Positions 6,887 through 15,869 of a stretch of 17,893 nt of DNA are shown here, piece by piece. The first letter of the stretch is position 1. The number at the start of each line of letters is the position of its first letter. The notes under the pieces were generated by a model, which made no database searches, was not told the origin of the DNA, and saw only the letters and a program-made list of their open reading frames with translations. A program made the position numbers and the translations under genes. Origin of the DNA: Bacteroidales bacterium (GTDB lineage Bacteria; Bacteroidota; Bacteroidia; Bacteroidales; JALTDM01); contig JALTDM010000280.1 in the NCBI GenBank assembly GCA_027074135.1, forward strand, positions 1-17,893, given 5' to 3'.

Positions 6887-8425
6887 ATGCTTGTAAAAAC
6901 ATACGGTGCTGCAGTTGTCGGCATAAACGCTACTCTTATTACGGTAGAAGTAAGCATAAGTCAAGGTGTAAACTTTTATTTGGTAGGATTGCCGGATAAT
7001 GCCGTAAAAGAAAGCCAACAACGAATAAACACAGCCCTTAAAACAGTAGGGTATGAAATTCCTAGGCGAAAAATAGTAATAAATATGGCACCTGCTGACA
7101 TAAGAAAAGAAGGGTCTGCTTACGATTTGACAATTGCAATGGGTATTTTGGGTGGTTACGGGATTGTTCCTGCCGATAAACTTTCCGAATACTTTATTAT
7201 GGGCGAACTATCCCTCGACGGCAGCATTAAACCTATAAAAGGTTCTCTTCCCATAGCGATAGAAGCCAGAAAGCACAAGTTCAAAGGCTTTTTTGTACCT
7301 GCCGAAAATGTAGATGAAGCTGCTGTTGTAAATAATCTTAAAGTTTACGGAGTATCACACATATCAGAAGTAGTGGAATTTTTACAAGGTAAACGACAAC
7401 TTACACCTCATACTGTAAACACTCGCGAACTTTTTTACAAAAATATAAATAATTACCACCTCGACTTTTCCGATGTCAAAGGTCAGGAAAATGTAAAAAG
7501 AGCATTGGAAGTAGCCGCTTCCGGTGGACACAACATAGTAATGATAGGTTCACCGGGCTCGGGGAAAACTATGCTTGCAAGGCGTATGCCTTCAATTTTG
7601 CCTCCTCTCACTCTTGAAGAAGCACTTGAAACCACAAAAATTCACTCGGTAGCAGGTAAAATAGACAAAGGTGTATCACTAATGACAGAACGCCCATTCA
7701 GGTCGCCTCATCATACAATTTCCGATGTAGCACTTATCGGCGGCGGTGTACATCCTCAACCTGGCGAAGTTTCACTTGCCCACAACGGCGTATTGTTTTT
7801 GGACGAATTACCAGAGTTCAAAAGAAATGTCCTCGAAGTATTACGCCAACCTCTCGAAGATAAAGTGATTACCATTTCCCGCTCAAGATACACTGTAGAA
7901 TATCCTGCAAACTTTATGCTTGTTGCAGCAATGAATCCCTGTCCTTGCGGTTATTACAACCACCCTGAAAAAGCCTGTGTTTGCACCATAGGACAGATTC
8001 AAAGATACTTAAACAAACTGTCTGGACCTCTACTTGACAGAATAGACATTCATTTGGAAGTTATTCCCGTCTCGTTTGACAAATTAAGTTCGGAATCTAA
8101 AGGAGAAAGTAGTGCTACAATACGGGAAAGAGTAATTAACGCCCGCCGGATTCAAAAAGAAAGATTCAAAGACTATCCGGGCATTTATACAAATTCACAA
8201 ATGACGCCTCAACTACTTCAAAAATTTTGTAAATTAGACAAAGAAAGTAAAACTCTGCTCAAAACAGCCATAGAAAAACTAGGTCTTTCTGCTCGTGCAT
8301 ACGACAGGATTCTTAAAGTTTCTCGTACAATTGCCGATATGGACAAAAGCCAAGACATTAAACCACACCACATTGCCGAAGCAATTCAATACAGGAGCTT
8401 AGATAAAGAAGGCTGGCTCGGATAA
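6887..8425 (+). CDS. comM: YifB/ComM-family Mg-chelatase-like AAA+ ATPase
   Basis: A 512-residue protein with the YifB/ComM layout. An N-terminal Lon-protease-like (ChlI) domain spans about 1-180 (EGSAYDLTIAMGIL, GELSLDGSIKPIKGSLP). An AAA+ core follows, with Walker A GSPGSGKT at 221-228, Walker B LFLDELPEF with Asp306-Glu307, and a cysteine cluster CPCG...CVC at 352-366. A Mg-chelatase C-terminal lid ends the protein (LGLSARAYDRILKVSRTIADM). Despite the family name, magnesium chelation is not its job: ComM of naturally transformable bacteria is a hexameric helicase that extends the recombination branch during DNA integration. It is the last gene of the + strand run, 2 bp after gmhA, and is followed by a strong terminator. 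The family is widespread, so this alone does not prove natural competence. Confidence 0.93.
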   Translation: MLVKTYGAAVVGINATLITVEVSISQGVNFYLVGLPDNAVKESQQRINTALKTVGYEIPRRKIVINMAPADIRKEGSAYDLTIAMGILGGYGIVPADKLSEYFIMGELSLDGSIKPIKGSLPIAIEARKHKFKGFFVPAENVDEAAVVNNLKVYGVSHISEVVEFLQGKRQLTPHTVNTRELFYKNINNYHLDFSDVKGQENVKRALEVAASGGHNIVMIGSPGSGKTMLARRMPSILPPLTLEEALETTKIHSVAGKIDKGVSLMTERPFRSPHHTISDVALIGGGVHPQPGEVSLAHNGVLFLDELPEFKRNVLEVLRQPLEDKVITISRSRYTVEYPANFMLVAAMNPCPCGYYNHPEKACVCTIGQIQRYLNKLSGPLLDRIDIHLEVIPVSFDKLSSESKGESSATIRERVINARRIQKERFKDYPGIYTNSQMTPQLLQKFCKLDKESKTLLKTAIEKLGLSARAYDRILKVSRTIADMDKSQDIKPHHIAEAIQYRSLDKEGWLG

Positions 8426-8433
8426 AAATCCAT

Positions 8434-8465
8434 AAAAAAAAGGGAACCTTCCGGTTCCCCTTTTT
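8434..8465. terminator. Bidirectional rho-independent terminator
   Basis: GGGAACC (8442-8448), loop TTCC and GGTTCCC (8453-8459) form a perfect 7-bp stem. Eight A (8434-8441) precede it and, after one C, five T (8461-8465) follow. The A and T tracts let it work on both strands, ending the + strand operon after comM and the converging T9SS-protein gene on the - strand. Confidence 0.93.
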
Positions 8466-8487
8466 CAATTTTAGTGTTTCAGACACC

Positions 8488-11400
8488 TTACTTTTTGATA
8501 ACCTTAGCTCTTGCAATGCTTCCATCCACAAATTTAACTTTTACAAGGTAAACACCTTTTGCAAGACTTGAAATATCGAATCTGTAATTATTACTGTTTA
8601 CCTTATTGTAAGCCATTATTTGTCTTCCGTCCATTGTCACAAGCACAATTTTTTCTATTGTCTTTCCGCTCACTACATAAAGTTCACCGGTTGTAGGATT
8701 AGGTGAAACATTCATATACTGAGCATCAGTTTCACTTATATCAACCAATATAACAACATGAGCGGAATCACTTGTAACATTTCCACAACTGTTAGAAATT
8801 TGGCAATTATACCAACCTTCATCATTAACCGTTGCATTTGTAACACTTAGCGTTGCTGTAGTAGCACCCGAAACATTACCTCCGTCAACTACTGCACTAC
8901 CATCTTTATACCATTGGTATGCCAAATTGGTTCCTGTAGCATTTACACTTAAAGTAAAGTTATCTCCTTCATTTATTGACACATCTACAGGTTGAGTTGT
9001 AATAACTGGTGTTTCGTTTACATTCAAAGTAACCACATCAGTTGAAACGGTCCCACAAGTATTAGAAATTAAACAATTGTAAGTACCTCCGTCAGCAACC
9101 GTTGCAGCACTTATTGAGTATGAATTTGTTGTTGCACCGTTGATATTATTACCATTATGTTGCCATTGATAAGTCAAGTTGTTACCGTTAGCAACTACTG
9201 TAAACGTAAATCCTTCTCCTTCACAAATATCACCACCCTGCGGTTGTGTAATAATAGACGGTAAAGGATTAACCGTTAAAGTAGCAACATCAGATGTTAC
9301 ACTTCCACAACTATTACTTACTATTACTGTATAATCTCCTGCATCATTGGAAGAAGCTATATCAATAACGTAAGTATTAGAAGTTGCACCCGAAATATCG
9401 TTTCCATCCTTTTGCCATTGATATGTAAGCGCTCCTCCTGTTGCATCTACAGAAAATGTATAAGGTTGTCCTTCACAAACTGTTCCGCTTTGTGGTTGTT
9501 GAGATATTGCCGGTTGTTGACTTACTGTCAAACCTGCCGGTTGTGTTGTTACACTACCACAAGAGTTTGAAACAACACAAGTATATGTTCCTGCATCAGC
9601 TGAAGTAGCATTACTTATAGTATAAGAACTTGAAGTAGCACCTGAAATATCATTACCATCTTTTTGCCATTGATATGTAGGATTATCACCGGTAACAGCT
9701 ACTGTAAATGTATAAGTTCCGCCTTCACAAACATCTCCGGCTTGTGGTTGTGTGGTAATTGTTAAGCTTTCATTTACATTAAGCGTTGCAACATTCGAAG
9801 TAACACTGCCACAATCACCTGTTACAACAACTGTATAATCTCCGGCATCAGATGCAGATACATTACTAATAGTATACGTATCGGATGTCGCACCGGAAAT
9901 ATCATTTCCGTTCAATTGCCATTGATATGTAAGATTTGAACCGTCAGCTACCACGTTAAATGTGTAGGATTCTCCTGTACATACAGTTCCACCCTGTGGT
10001 TGAGTTGTTATTGAAACTGCCGGGTTTACTGTTAACGTTGCTACATTTGAAGTAATTGTATTACCACAAGAATCTGTTACAACTACAGTATAATCTCCTG
10101 CATCTGCAGCTGATACACTACTTATTGTATATGTATCTGCAGTAGCTCCGGATATATCATTGCCGTTTAATTGCCATTGATAAACTGGAGCCGTTGCATT
10201 TGCAACAACATTAAATGTCACACTAGTACCTTCACAAACTGTTTGCGGATTTGGTTGAGTAGTAATTGTTGGCTGTGTACAATTTATAGTTGAATTAATT
10301 TCTATATCATCAATCCACAACATAAACTTATCTGTAGAAACATGATGAATTGCAACATAAATTTCTTGATTATCGTACTGACTCAAATCGTATGTAAACT
10401 GTGCCCATCCTGTATCAGGCGCCTGAGTAACTCCCGATATAGCCGTAAAACTTGCTGGATTATTGTCTGTCGTTGATACCAAAACTTCAAACTCATCATC
10501 ACCCCAATTACCCGGTTTTGGACTTAATGCCCAAAAACTAAATGACGAGTTAGTTCCCAATTGAAGTTTTGGTGATATAAACCAATCATCGGATGCATCA
10601 ATAGAATTATCTTGATTTGGTCTTGGGCAAACAGCCATACCTACTCTAACACCACTGTGGGCGGCATCCCCAACCGTGCCTTCCCAACAATCTGCTGTAT
10701 TAAATGCCATATAAGCTAATGGAGCACCTTCTCCCGGCCAATCACAGTCACTACTACCATAAGTACTGTCAGCATCACCATCTACAGTTGTCCAAGGATC
10801 AAATGATGTGGTCCAATCCGTACTATTTTCAAAATCCCATGTAAACGGATAGGAAGTAACGATGAACTCATCATTAAGAGTTGTGGCATTAGTTACAACT
10901 CCGGGTGTTAAATAGCAAACACTTGATGTGTCATTATATTCATATATTGCAAAATAATAACTTGTATTTGCATTTAACCCTGTTATCGTAACATTTTGAG
11001 CTGTTCCTGTATAAACTACATAATTACCCGTTCCAATCTGATCCCCACTACCAAATACAGCATTCGCATTATAGGCTGTTCCGTCAACAGGATCGGCATC
11101 AACCGCACTGCCTTCTTTTGCCAAAACAATAACCTTTAATCCATTTCCATTTGCCCAAGATAAATCTACGGAATAAGTATCTGCAACAGCAGTGAAATTG
11201 CTTGCCTGAACAGACGGTGGAGTACATTGAACAGCTTCGGTAGTTCCAGTACCAGTTAAAGCAGGTGTAAGATAACAATAACCTGTTGTATCATTATATT
11301 CATAAAGAGCAAAAAAATAAGTAGTTGCAGGATTAAGTCCTGTCAAAGTCATAGACTGTCCTGTTCCTGAATAAACAACATAATTACCTGTTCCTATTTG

Positions 11401-14127
11401 ATCTCCACTACCAAATGTAGCACTTGCATTATATTGAGTCCCATCAACAGGATCAGCATCAACTGCACTACCCTCTTTTGCAACTACCAAAATTTTTGTA
11501 CCCGTTCCTCTAGTCCAAGATAAATCTAAAGTAGAAGAAGTGGCTCCTGTTACTGCAAAATTTGTTGCTTGCGCATCAGGAACAACACATGATGGATTAG
11601 ATACAGAAGAATTTATTTCTAAATCATCAATCCATAACATAAACTTGTCTGTTGAAACATGGTGTATTGCAACATAAATTTCTTGATTATCATACTGACT
11701 TAAATCATAAGTAAATTGTGTCCAACCACTGTCAGGTGCTTGTGTAACACCTGAAATAGCAGTAAAACTTGAAGGATTGTTATCAGTAGTAGAAACTAAC
11801 ACCTCAAACTCATCATCGCCCCATGTTGTATTGCTATTTCCAGGTTTAGGACTTAATGCCCAGAAACTAAATGTTGAATTTGTTCCTAATTGTAGTTTTG
11901 GTGATATAAACCAGTCGTCAGATTGTGAAGCATCACTTGGACAATCAGCCATACCTACTCTAACACCACTGTGGGCAGCATCCCCAACTGTGCCTTCCCA
12001 ACAATCTGCTGTATTAAATGCCATATAAGCAAAAGCACTACCTTCTCCCGGCCAATCACAATCACCACTTTGGTAAGTAGATTTACCATCTCCATCCACA
12101 GTTGTCCAAGGATCAAATGAAGTTGTCCAATCTGAACTGTTTTCAAAATCCCATGTAAATGGGAATGAATTAATTGGCGCTGCTTCAGTAGTTGCGTTTG
12201 CAGTTACACCTGGTGAATAATCTCCTGAAGAGAGGTGAGACCAAGCTTTATAATAATATGTGGTAGAAGGTTGCAATCCTGTATGATTATAAGAAGTTGC
12301 AGAACCATAATATAAAACTGTACCACCTCCTGGTATAGCATCACCCGGAGAATATGTTGTACCGTTTTGAGGAGTTCCGAAAGAGCCATTAGGTGACCAA
12401 GCAACCAATACCGGATCATTATTGCTATTTAATCCCCAAGACAAATCAATTTCATTATCTGACACTGCATTTGCGCTCAGATTTACAGGATCTCCGTAGT
12501 CTTGGAATTTAAACTCAACAACCCTTGTTTGTAAGCTAGTACTACTTGACACATACTGACCTGCAAACCAGAAAGTAAGCTCATCCGATGGATCTACAGA
12601 CATTTCAAAATAATCGCCCCACCTGTTAGCATTTGTTTGGGCACCTTGCCCATCAACAATGACAGTTTCCGGAATATCCATCACTCCGCTTGCATTTGCA
12701 TTCTCTGCCGCAGATTGTCCGGTAAACCTCAATCCGGTATACGTATTAGGACCGGCAACAGCATAAGCCAGTGCTATTTCATGATTAGCATTCATAGCAA
12801 TACTACCCATCCACCTATTAGTAGCATCTGGCGCATAAGTTCCACTTTGTCTCAAAGACCATCCATTTCCGGTATTAGTTAATTCATACCATCTTATACC
12901 GGCATGATCATTACCATCAACGTCAACAGTATGACAAGCTACAATTGTTTGTTCATTCCCAAAATTCCTATATTGAGCCCTAAACATTAATACTTGAGGA
13001 ATAGCATCTAACTTTTGGCTAGTACCTTTTTGTTCAATGTCATCCATGTAAGATGAAGTATTAAACTCTGAATCAAAAGAAGGTACTGAGATAACTTGAG
13101 TTCTTTGGAAAGTAGAATTGTTTATATTATTCCAATCTACTTGAAGTTCAAATAACCAAAGAGCATCTCCACCATTGCCCCACGCATCATCATTTATTGT
13201 AATGAACATACCGGGGGTTCCTGCAGGTGCAAATTGACCATCATTATCAAGAGGTTGAAGAGTATGGAATCCGCTATTGGGACGATCAGGATTATCAAAT
13301 CCAATCATTTGTGGATTAGAACCTCCTTGAAGCATTACATCTCTTTCAAAAACATATATATCATCTCCATTTGTGTTATTGTCAGCCATATAATAACCAT
13401 CCCTCCAAACACCGAACTTCATGTAATCGGGCATATCATCAACATCAAAACTGTATGCATACCATTGTCCAGTAGGATCATTTGTTACAGAAACTGCTAT
13501 AAGCATATAATCATTACTTCCACTTACTGAAAATTCTGCAGCAAACCACCTGTCTGCATTTTCATCATACAGTACAATAGGGTCCCCATCATTATAATTT
13601 GAACCGGTAACACCATTAAAAAGCGTATTCATGTCTGTTGGACCGGCAACAGTATTACCATTTTTATCAAAAATCATGTACTGCAAATTATATGCTTCCA
13701 TATAATGATTCGGACCAGCAGAACCGTTAGCATCTGTTGGATAACCTTGTCCGCTGCCACCATCAAAATTTAATAAAATCTGTGGATTAGCTTTAACAGT
13801 AGATGGCATACTTTTCTGCCACACAGGATCGGGACCTTTTGGCAATGCATTAGCTGCGTTAGGGTAATTACGTTCACGTAAATCTTCATTACGCTCAAAA
13901 TCTGACTCGGCTTCTTGATTTCGTCTTAATTGTAGTTCAGCCTCACTTAAAGCCGGAAAATTTCGTACTGGACCAATAACACCTAAAAAATGTCCGGTTC
14001 GAACAATATTTGGATGTACAACCGGATTTGACATTGATGTACTCAACTGTTGAGAAGTTGTTTTAGCTTGGGAGAACCCCCAAAACACACTCAACATCAA
14101 CGACAATAAAAAAATAATCCTTTTCAT
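8488..14127 (-). CDS. Giant T9SS-exported modular protein with FnIII, J-like and Ig-like domains
   Basis: An 1879-residue secreted protein. Layout: signal peptide 1-21 (ending GFSQA); N-terminal beta-rich region about 22-545 with GYPTDANGSAGPNHY (from 128), AGPTDMNTLF (161-170) and DGDPIVLYD, a pattern I associate with uncharacterised propeller-like secreted proteins; FnIII-like domain about 546-650; a choice-of-anchor-J/cleaved-adhesin-like domain about 654-842; two FnIII-like domains of an EGSAVDADPVDGT type about 845-965 and 967-1085; a second J-like domain about 1092-1281; six Ig-like repeats about 1283-1795, each roughly 85 residues with YQWQ-type cores; and a type IX sorting domain about 1800-1879 (VSPNPTTGELYV... 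LAKGVYLVKV). It should pass Sec, then T9SS, and be anchored on or released from the cell surface. No catalytic motif was recognised, so adhesion or matrix function is an inference. The ATG is followed directly by the signal peptide. It converges on the + strand operon. Confidence 0.9.
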   Translation of the reverse strand: MKRIIFLLSLMLSVFWGFSQAKTTSQQLSTSMSNPVVHPNIVRTGHFLGVIGPVRNFPALSEAELQLRRNQEAESDFERNEDLRERNYPNAANALPKGPDPVWQKSMPSTVKANPQILLNFDGGSGQGYPTDANGSAGPNHYMEAYNLQYMIFDKNGNTVAGPTDMNTLFNGVTGSNYNDGDPIVLYDENADRWFAAEFSVSGSNDYMLIAVSVTNDPTGQWYAYSFDVDDMPDYMKFGVWRDGYYMADNNTNGDDIYVFERDVMLQGGSNPQMIGFDNPDRPNSGFHTLQPLDNDGQFAPAGTPGMFITINDDAWGNGGDALWLFELQVDWNNINNSTFQRTQVISVPSFDSEFNTSSYMDDIEQKGTSQKLDAIPQVLMFRAQYRNFGNEQTIVACHTVDVDGNDHAGIRWYELTNTGNGWSLRQSGTYAPDATNRWMGSIAMNANHEIALAYAVAGPNTYTGLRFTGQSAAENANASGVMDIPETVIVDGQGAQTNANRWGDYFEMSVDPSDELTFWFAGQYVSSSTSLQTRVVEFKFQDYGDPVNLSANAVSDNEIDLSWGLNSNNDPVLVAWSPNGSFGTPQNGTTYSPGDAIPGGGTVLYYGSATSYNHTGLQPSTTYYYKAWSHLSSGDYSPGVTANATTEAAPINSFPFTWDFENSSDWTTSFDPWTTVDGDGKSTYQSGDCDWPGEGSAFAYMAFNTADCWEGTVGDAAHSGVRVGMADCPSDASQSDDWFISPKLQLGTNSTFSFWALSPKPGNSNTTWGDDEFEVLVSTTDNNPSSFTAISGVTQAPDSGWTQFTYDLSQYDNQEIYVAIHHVSTDKFMLWIDDLEINSSVSNPSCVVPDAQATNFAVTGATSSTLDLSWTRGTGTKILVVAKEGSAVDADPVDGTQYNASATFGSGDQIGTGNYVVYSGTGQSMTLTGLNPATTYFFALYEYNDTTGYCYLTPALTGTGTTEAVQCTPPSVQASNFTAVADTYSVDLSWANGNGLKVIVLAKEGSAVDADPVDGTAYNANAVFGSGDQIGTGNYVVYTGTAQNVTITGLNANTSYYFAIYEYNDTSSVCYLTPGVVTNATTLNDEFIVTSYPFTWDFENSTDWTTSFDPWTTVDGDADSTYGSSDCDWPGEGAPLAYMAFNTADCWEGTVGDAAHSGVRVGMAVCPRPNQDNSIDASDDWFISPKLQLGTNSSFSFWALSPKPGNWGDDEFEVLVSTTDNNPASFTAISGVTQAPDTGWAQFTYDLSQYDNQEIYVAIHHVSTDKFMLWIDDIEINSTINCTQPTITTQPNPQTVCEGTSVTFNVVANATAPVYQWQLNGNDISGATADTYTISSVSAADAGDYTVVVTDSCGNTITSNVATLTVNPAVSITTQPQGGTVCTGESYTFNVVADGSNLTYQWQLNGNDISGATSDTYTISNVSASDAGDYTVVVTGDCGSVTSNVATLNVNESLTITTQPQAGDVCEGGTYTFTVAVTGDNPTYQWQKDGNDISGATSSSYTISNATSADAGTYTCVVSNSCGSVTTQPAGLTVSQQPAISQQPQSGTVCEGQPYTFSVDATGGALTYQWQKDGNDISGATSNTYVIDIASSNDAGDYTVIVSNSCGSVTSDVATLTVNPLPSIITQPQGGDICEGEGFTFTVVANGNNLTYQWQHNGNNINGATTNSYSISAATVADGGTYNCLISNTCGTVSTDVVTLNVNETPVITTQPVDVSINEGDNFTLSVNATGTNLAYQWYKDGSAVVDGGNVSGATTATLSVTNATVNDEGWYNCQISNSCGNVTSDSAHVVILVDISETDAQYMNVSPNPTTGELYVVSGKTIEKIVLVTMDGRQIMAYNKVNSNNYRFDISSLAKGVYLVKVKFVDGSIARAKVIKK
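10634..10716. repeat. Near-identical repeat copy (J-like domain 2)
   Basis: These 83 bases match 11948-12030 at 81 positions; both differences are silent. They encode the same segment, AYMAFNTADCWEGT...GVRVGMA, in the two J-like domains of the giant T9SS protein. Flanking parts of the two domains encode almost the same residues but differ at far more bases. Confidence 0.9.
11948..12030. repeat. Near-identical repeat copy (J-like domain 1)
   Basis: Partner of the copy at 10634-10716, in the same orientation and about 1.3 kb away, in the first J-like domain of the giant T9SS protein. The two copies differ at two silent bases over 83. Confidence 0.9.
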
Positions 14128-14147
14128 GACATACTAATTTTTTGATA

Positions 14148-14155
14148 TAAAGTTA
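14148..14155 (-). promoter_or_regulatory. Putative -7 box of the giant T9SS gene
   Basis: On the - strand this reads TAACTTTA, one base from the Bacteroidota -7 consensus TAnnTTTG. It ends 20 bp before the ATG at 14127. The identical octamer sits 22 bp before the pepD start. No TTG -33 element is evident. Confidence 0.4.
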
Positions 14156-14221
14156 ACCTAATTATTTTAGTAGATGACTGATTTTATCATAAAAATGTTG
14201 CATAAATTTTATTACTAAATA

Positions 14222-14261
14222 AAAAATATGCTGACTATCTCATGCCATTTAATAGCCAGCA
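14222..14261 (-). terminator. Rho-independent terminator after pepD
   Basis: In the - strand transcript, TGCTGGCTAT (14261-14252) pairs with ATAGTCAGCA (14238-14229) over 10 bp with one G-U wobble around a 13-nt loop. A T-rich run (TATTTTTTATTT) follows. It lies 14 bp after the pepD stop and upstream of the giant T9SS gene, so the two - strand genes are probably separate transcripts. Confidence 0.75.
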
Positions 14262-14274
14262 CAAAAACTATTAC

Positions 14275-15729
14275 CTAATTTTTATCCTCAACATTTTCTA
14301 AAGTATGCACCAGAAAATCCCAAAATTTTTTCACAGATGGAATATTTACTTTTTCATCAGGAGAATGAGGATATCTAATAGTTGGGCCAATGGAAATCAT
14401 ATCCCAATTGGGATAAATTCCACCTAAAAGACCACATTCCAGACCTGCATGAATTGCTTTCACTTCAGGAATTTTACCAAACAAACTCTTATATTGTTCT
14501 TTCATTATCCTAAGAATAGGAGAATCGGGATTTGGCTTCCAACCCGGATATTCACCTGCAAATTCAATTTTATCGGCACCTGCTAATGTATAAAGAGCTT
14601 CAAAAACATCTGCCAATGCTTTTTTGGCACTATCAACAGAGCTACGCATAAGTGCCATTATTTCAGCTTTGCCGTTTTTAATGTTTACAATTGCCAAATT
14701 TGTGGAAGTTTCCACCAAATCGGGCATATCATTACTCATCCTAATAACTCCATTTGGCGTAGCGACAATGGCATTAATAATTCTTTTTTTGTCATCAGCA
14801 GCCATAATTTTATCAGGTAAACCTGACTTTGTTGCAAAAAATTCCAGCTCTGGTTCTACTTTGCCGTATTCATTTTTCAAGATTAGTTCAAATTCTTTTA
14901 CTTTTTCTTCAAAAAGTGACGAATTATCAACAGTTATGACGGCATAACCTTCCCTCGGTATAGCATTCCTCATGTTACCTGCATAAAATTCCGATAAACC
15001 AACATTCATTTCTTTTGACAAAGAATAAATAAATCTTGCTAATACTATATTAGCATTTCCCCTACCGAGATTTATGTCTATACCGGAATGTCCTCCTTTC
15101 AATCCTTTTATTTCAACCTTATATGCAACATTTCCATTTGCAGGAACTACTTCTTTATAATTAAAAATCATTGTTGCATCTATACCTCCCGCACAGCCAA
15201 TATAAAGTTCACCTTCATCTTCTGAATCTACATTAATTAATATGTCACCTTTCAATAATCCGGGTTTAAGGTTAAATGCACCTGTCATACCTGTTTCTTC
15301 GTCAATAGTAAACAACGCTTCAATAGGTCCGTGTTTAATATCATTAGAATCCAAAACAGCCAATGCCGCAGCAACACCAATACCGTCATCTGCACCCAGA
15401 GTAGTACCTCTAGCAGTAACCCATTCTCCATCAACATATGCCTGAATAGGATCCTTTTCAAAATCGTGTTCAATATCGCTATTCTTTTGTGGTACCATAT
15501 CAAGGTGGGCTTGTAAGATTATACCCTTTTTATTTTCCATACCGGGAGTAGCCGGTTTCCTCACAATAACATTCCCTACTTCATCTACTATCACTTCCAA
15601 ACCTCTGTCTTCGGCAAATTTACGTACATATTCCACAGCCTTTCTTTCTTTCTTAGAAGGCCTTGGGATTTGTGTCAATTCATAAAAAAATTGCCACAAT
15701 TTCTTTGGTTCAAGTTCTCTTATATCCAT
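14275..15729 (-). CDS. pepD: M20-family aminoacyl-histidine dipeptidase (PepD-like)
   Basis: A 484-residue cytosolic metallopeptidase close in length to E. coli PepD (485). The zinc and catalytic residues of the family are present: His75 and Asp77 in LQAHLDMV, Asp114 in GADDGIG, catalytic Glu144 with Glu145 in IDEETGMTGA, Asp168 in NVDSED, and a C-terminal histidine in YPHSPDEKV (about 455). The spacing agrees with the Vibrio PepD residues shifted by about five. HAGLECG, another family landmark, lies about 35 residues earlier. It hydrolyses dipeptides, typically Xaa-His such as carnosine, and feeds amino-acid recycling. The ATG at 15729 is followed by the usual DIRELEPKKLW N-terminus. It is divergent from dnaK across a 196-bp gap and has its own terminator. 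Confidence 0.95.
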   Translation of the reverse strand: MDIRELEPKKLWQFFYELTQIPRPSKKERKAVEYVRKFAEDRGLEVIVDEVGNVIVRKPATPGMENKKGIILQAHLDMVPQKNSDIEHDFEKDPIQAYVDGEWVTARGTTLGADDGIGVAAALAVLDSNDIKHGPIEALFTIDEETGMTGAFNLKPGLLKGDILINVDSEDEGELYIGCAGGIDATMIFNYKEVVPANGNVAYKVEIKGLKGGHSGIDINLGRGNANIVLARFIYSLSKEMNVGLSEFYAGNMRNAIPREGYAVITVDNSSLFEEKVKEFELILKNEYGKVEPELEFFATKSGLPDKIMAADDKKRIINAIVATPNGVIRMSNDMPDLVETSTNLAIVNIKNGKAEIMALMRSSVDSAKKALADVFEALYTLAGADKIEFAGEYPGWKPNPDSPILRIMKEQYKSLFGKIPEVKAIHAGLECGLLGGIYPNWDMISIGPTIRYPHSPDEKVNIPSVKKFWDFLVHTLENVEDKN

Positions 15730-15751
15730 AATTTTAATTTTTTTACTGAGG

Positions 15752-15759
15752 TAAAGTTA
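15752..15759 (-). promoter_or_regulatory. Putative -7 box of pepD
   Basis: On the - strand this reads TAACTTTA, one base from TAnnTTTG and identical to the box before the giant T9SS gene. It ends 22 bp upstream of the pepD ATG at 15729. No clear -33 element was found. Confidence 0.4.
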
Positions 15760-15846
15760 ATAAATAAATTTTGTTATTCTATTTTTTAACCATAAAACAC
15801 ATAATATATTTTACACGAATGAAAAATATTTACAACAAGATAAGGT

Positions 15847-15857
15847 GACATTTTGTC
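15847..15857. promoter_or_regulatory. GACA-N3-TGTC palindrome upstream of dnaK
   Basis: GACATTTTGTC is a perfect 4-bp inverted repeat with a 3-bp spacer, ending 12 bp before the sigma-54-like element. It looks like a small operator or activator site. CIRCE (TTAGCACTC-N9-GAGTGCTAA), the usual HrcA site before dnaK, is absent from 15730-15925. The binding protein is unknown. Confidence 0.4.
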
Positions 15858-15869
15858 CGCTTTTATAGT

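Noticed and set aside
8740..10280. CRISPR-like regular spacing in the Ig-repeat region
   Set aside because: The roughly 254-bp period is the length of one Ig-like domain in a continuous reading frame. The repeats diverge at DNA level and no short identical repeats with spacers occur.
11777..13530. Several + and - strand open frames of 60-100 codons within the giant T9SS gene
   Set aside because: All lie in other frames of a clearly coding, domain-rich gene and show no family resemblance or signals of their own.
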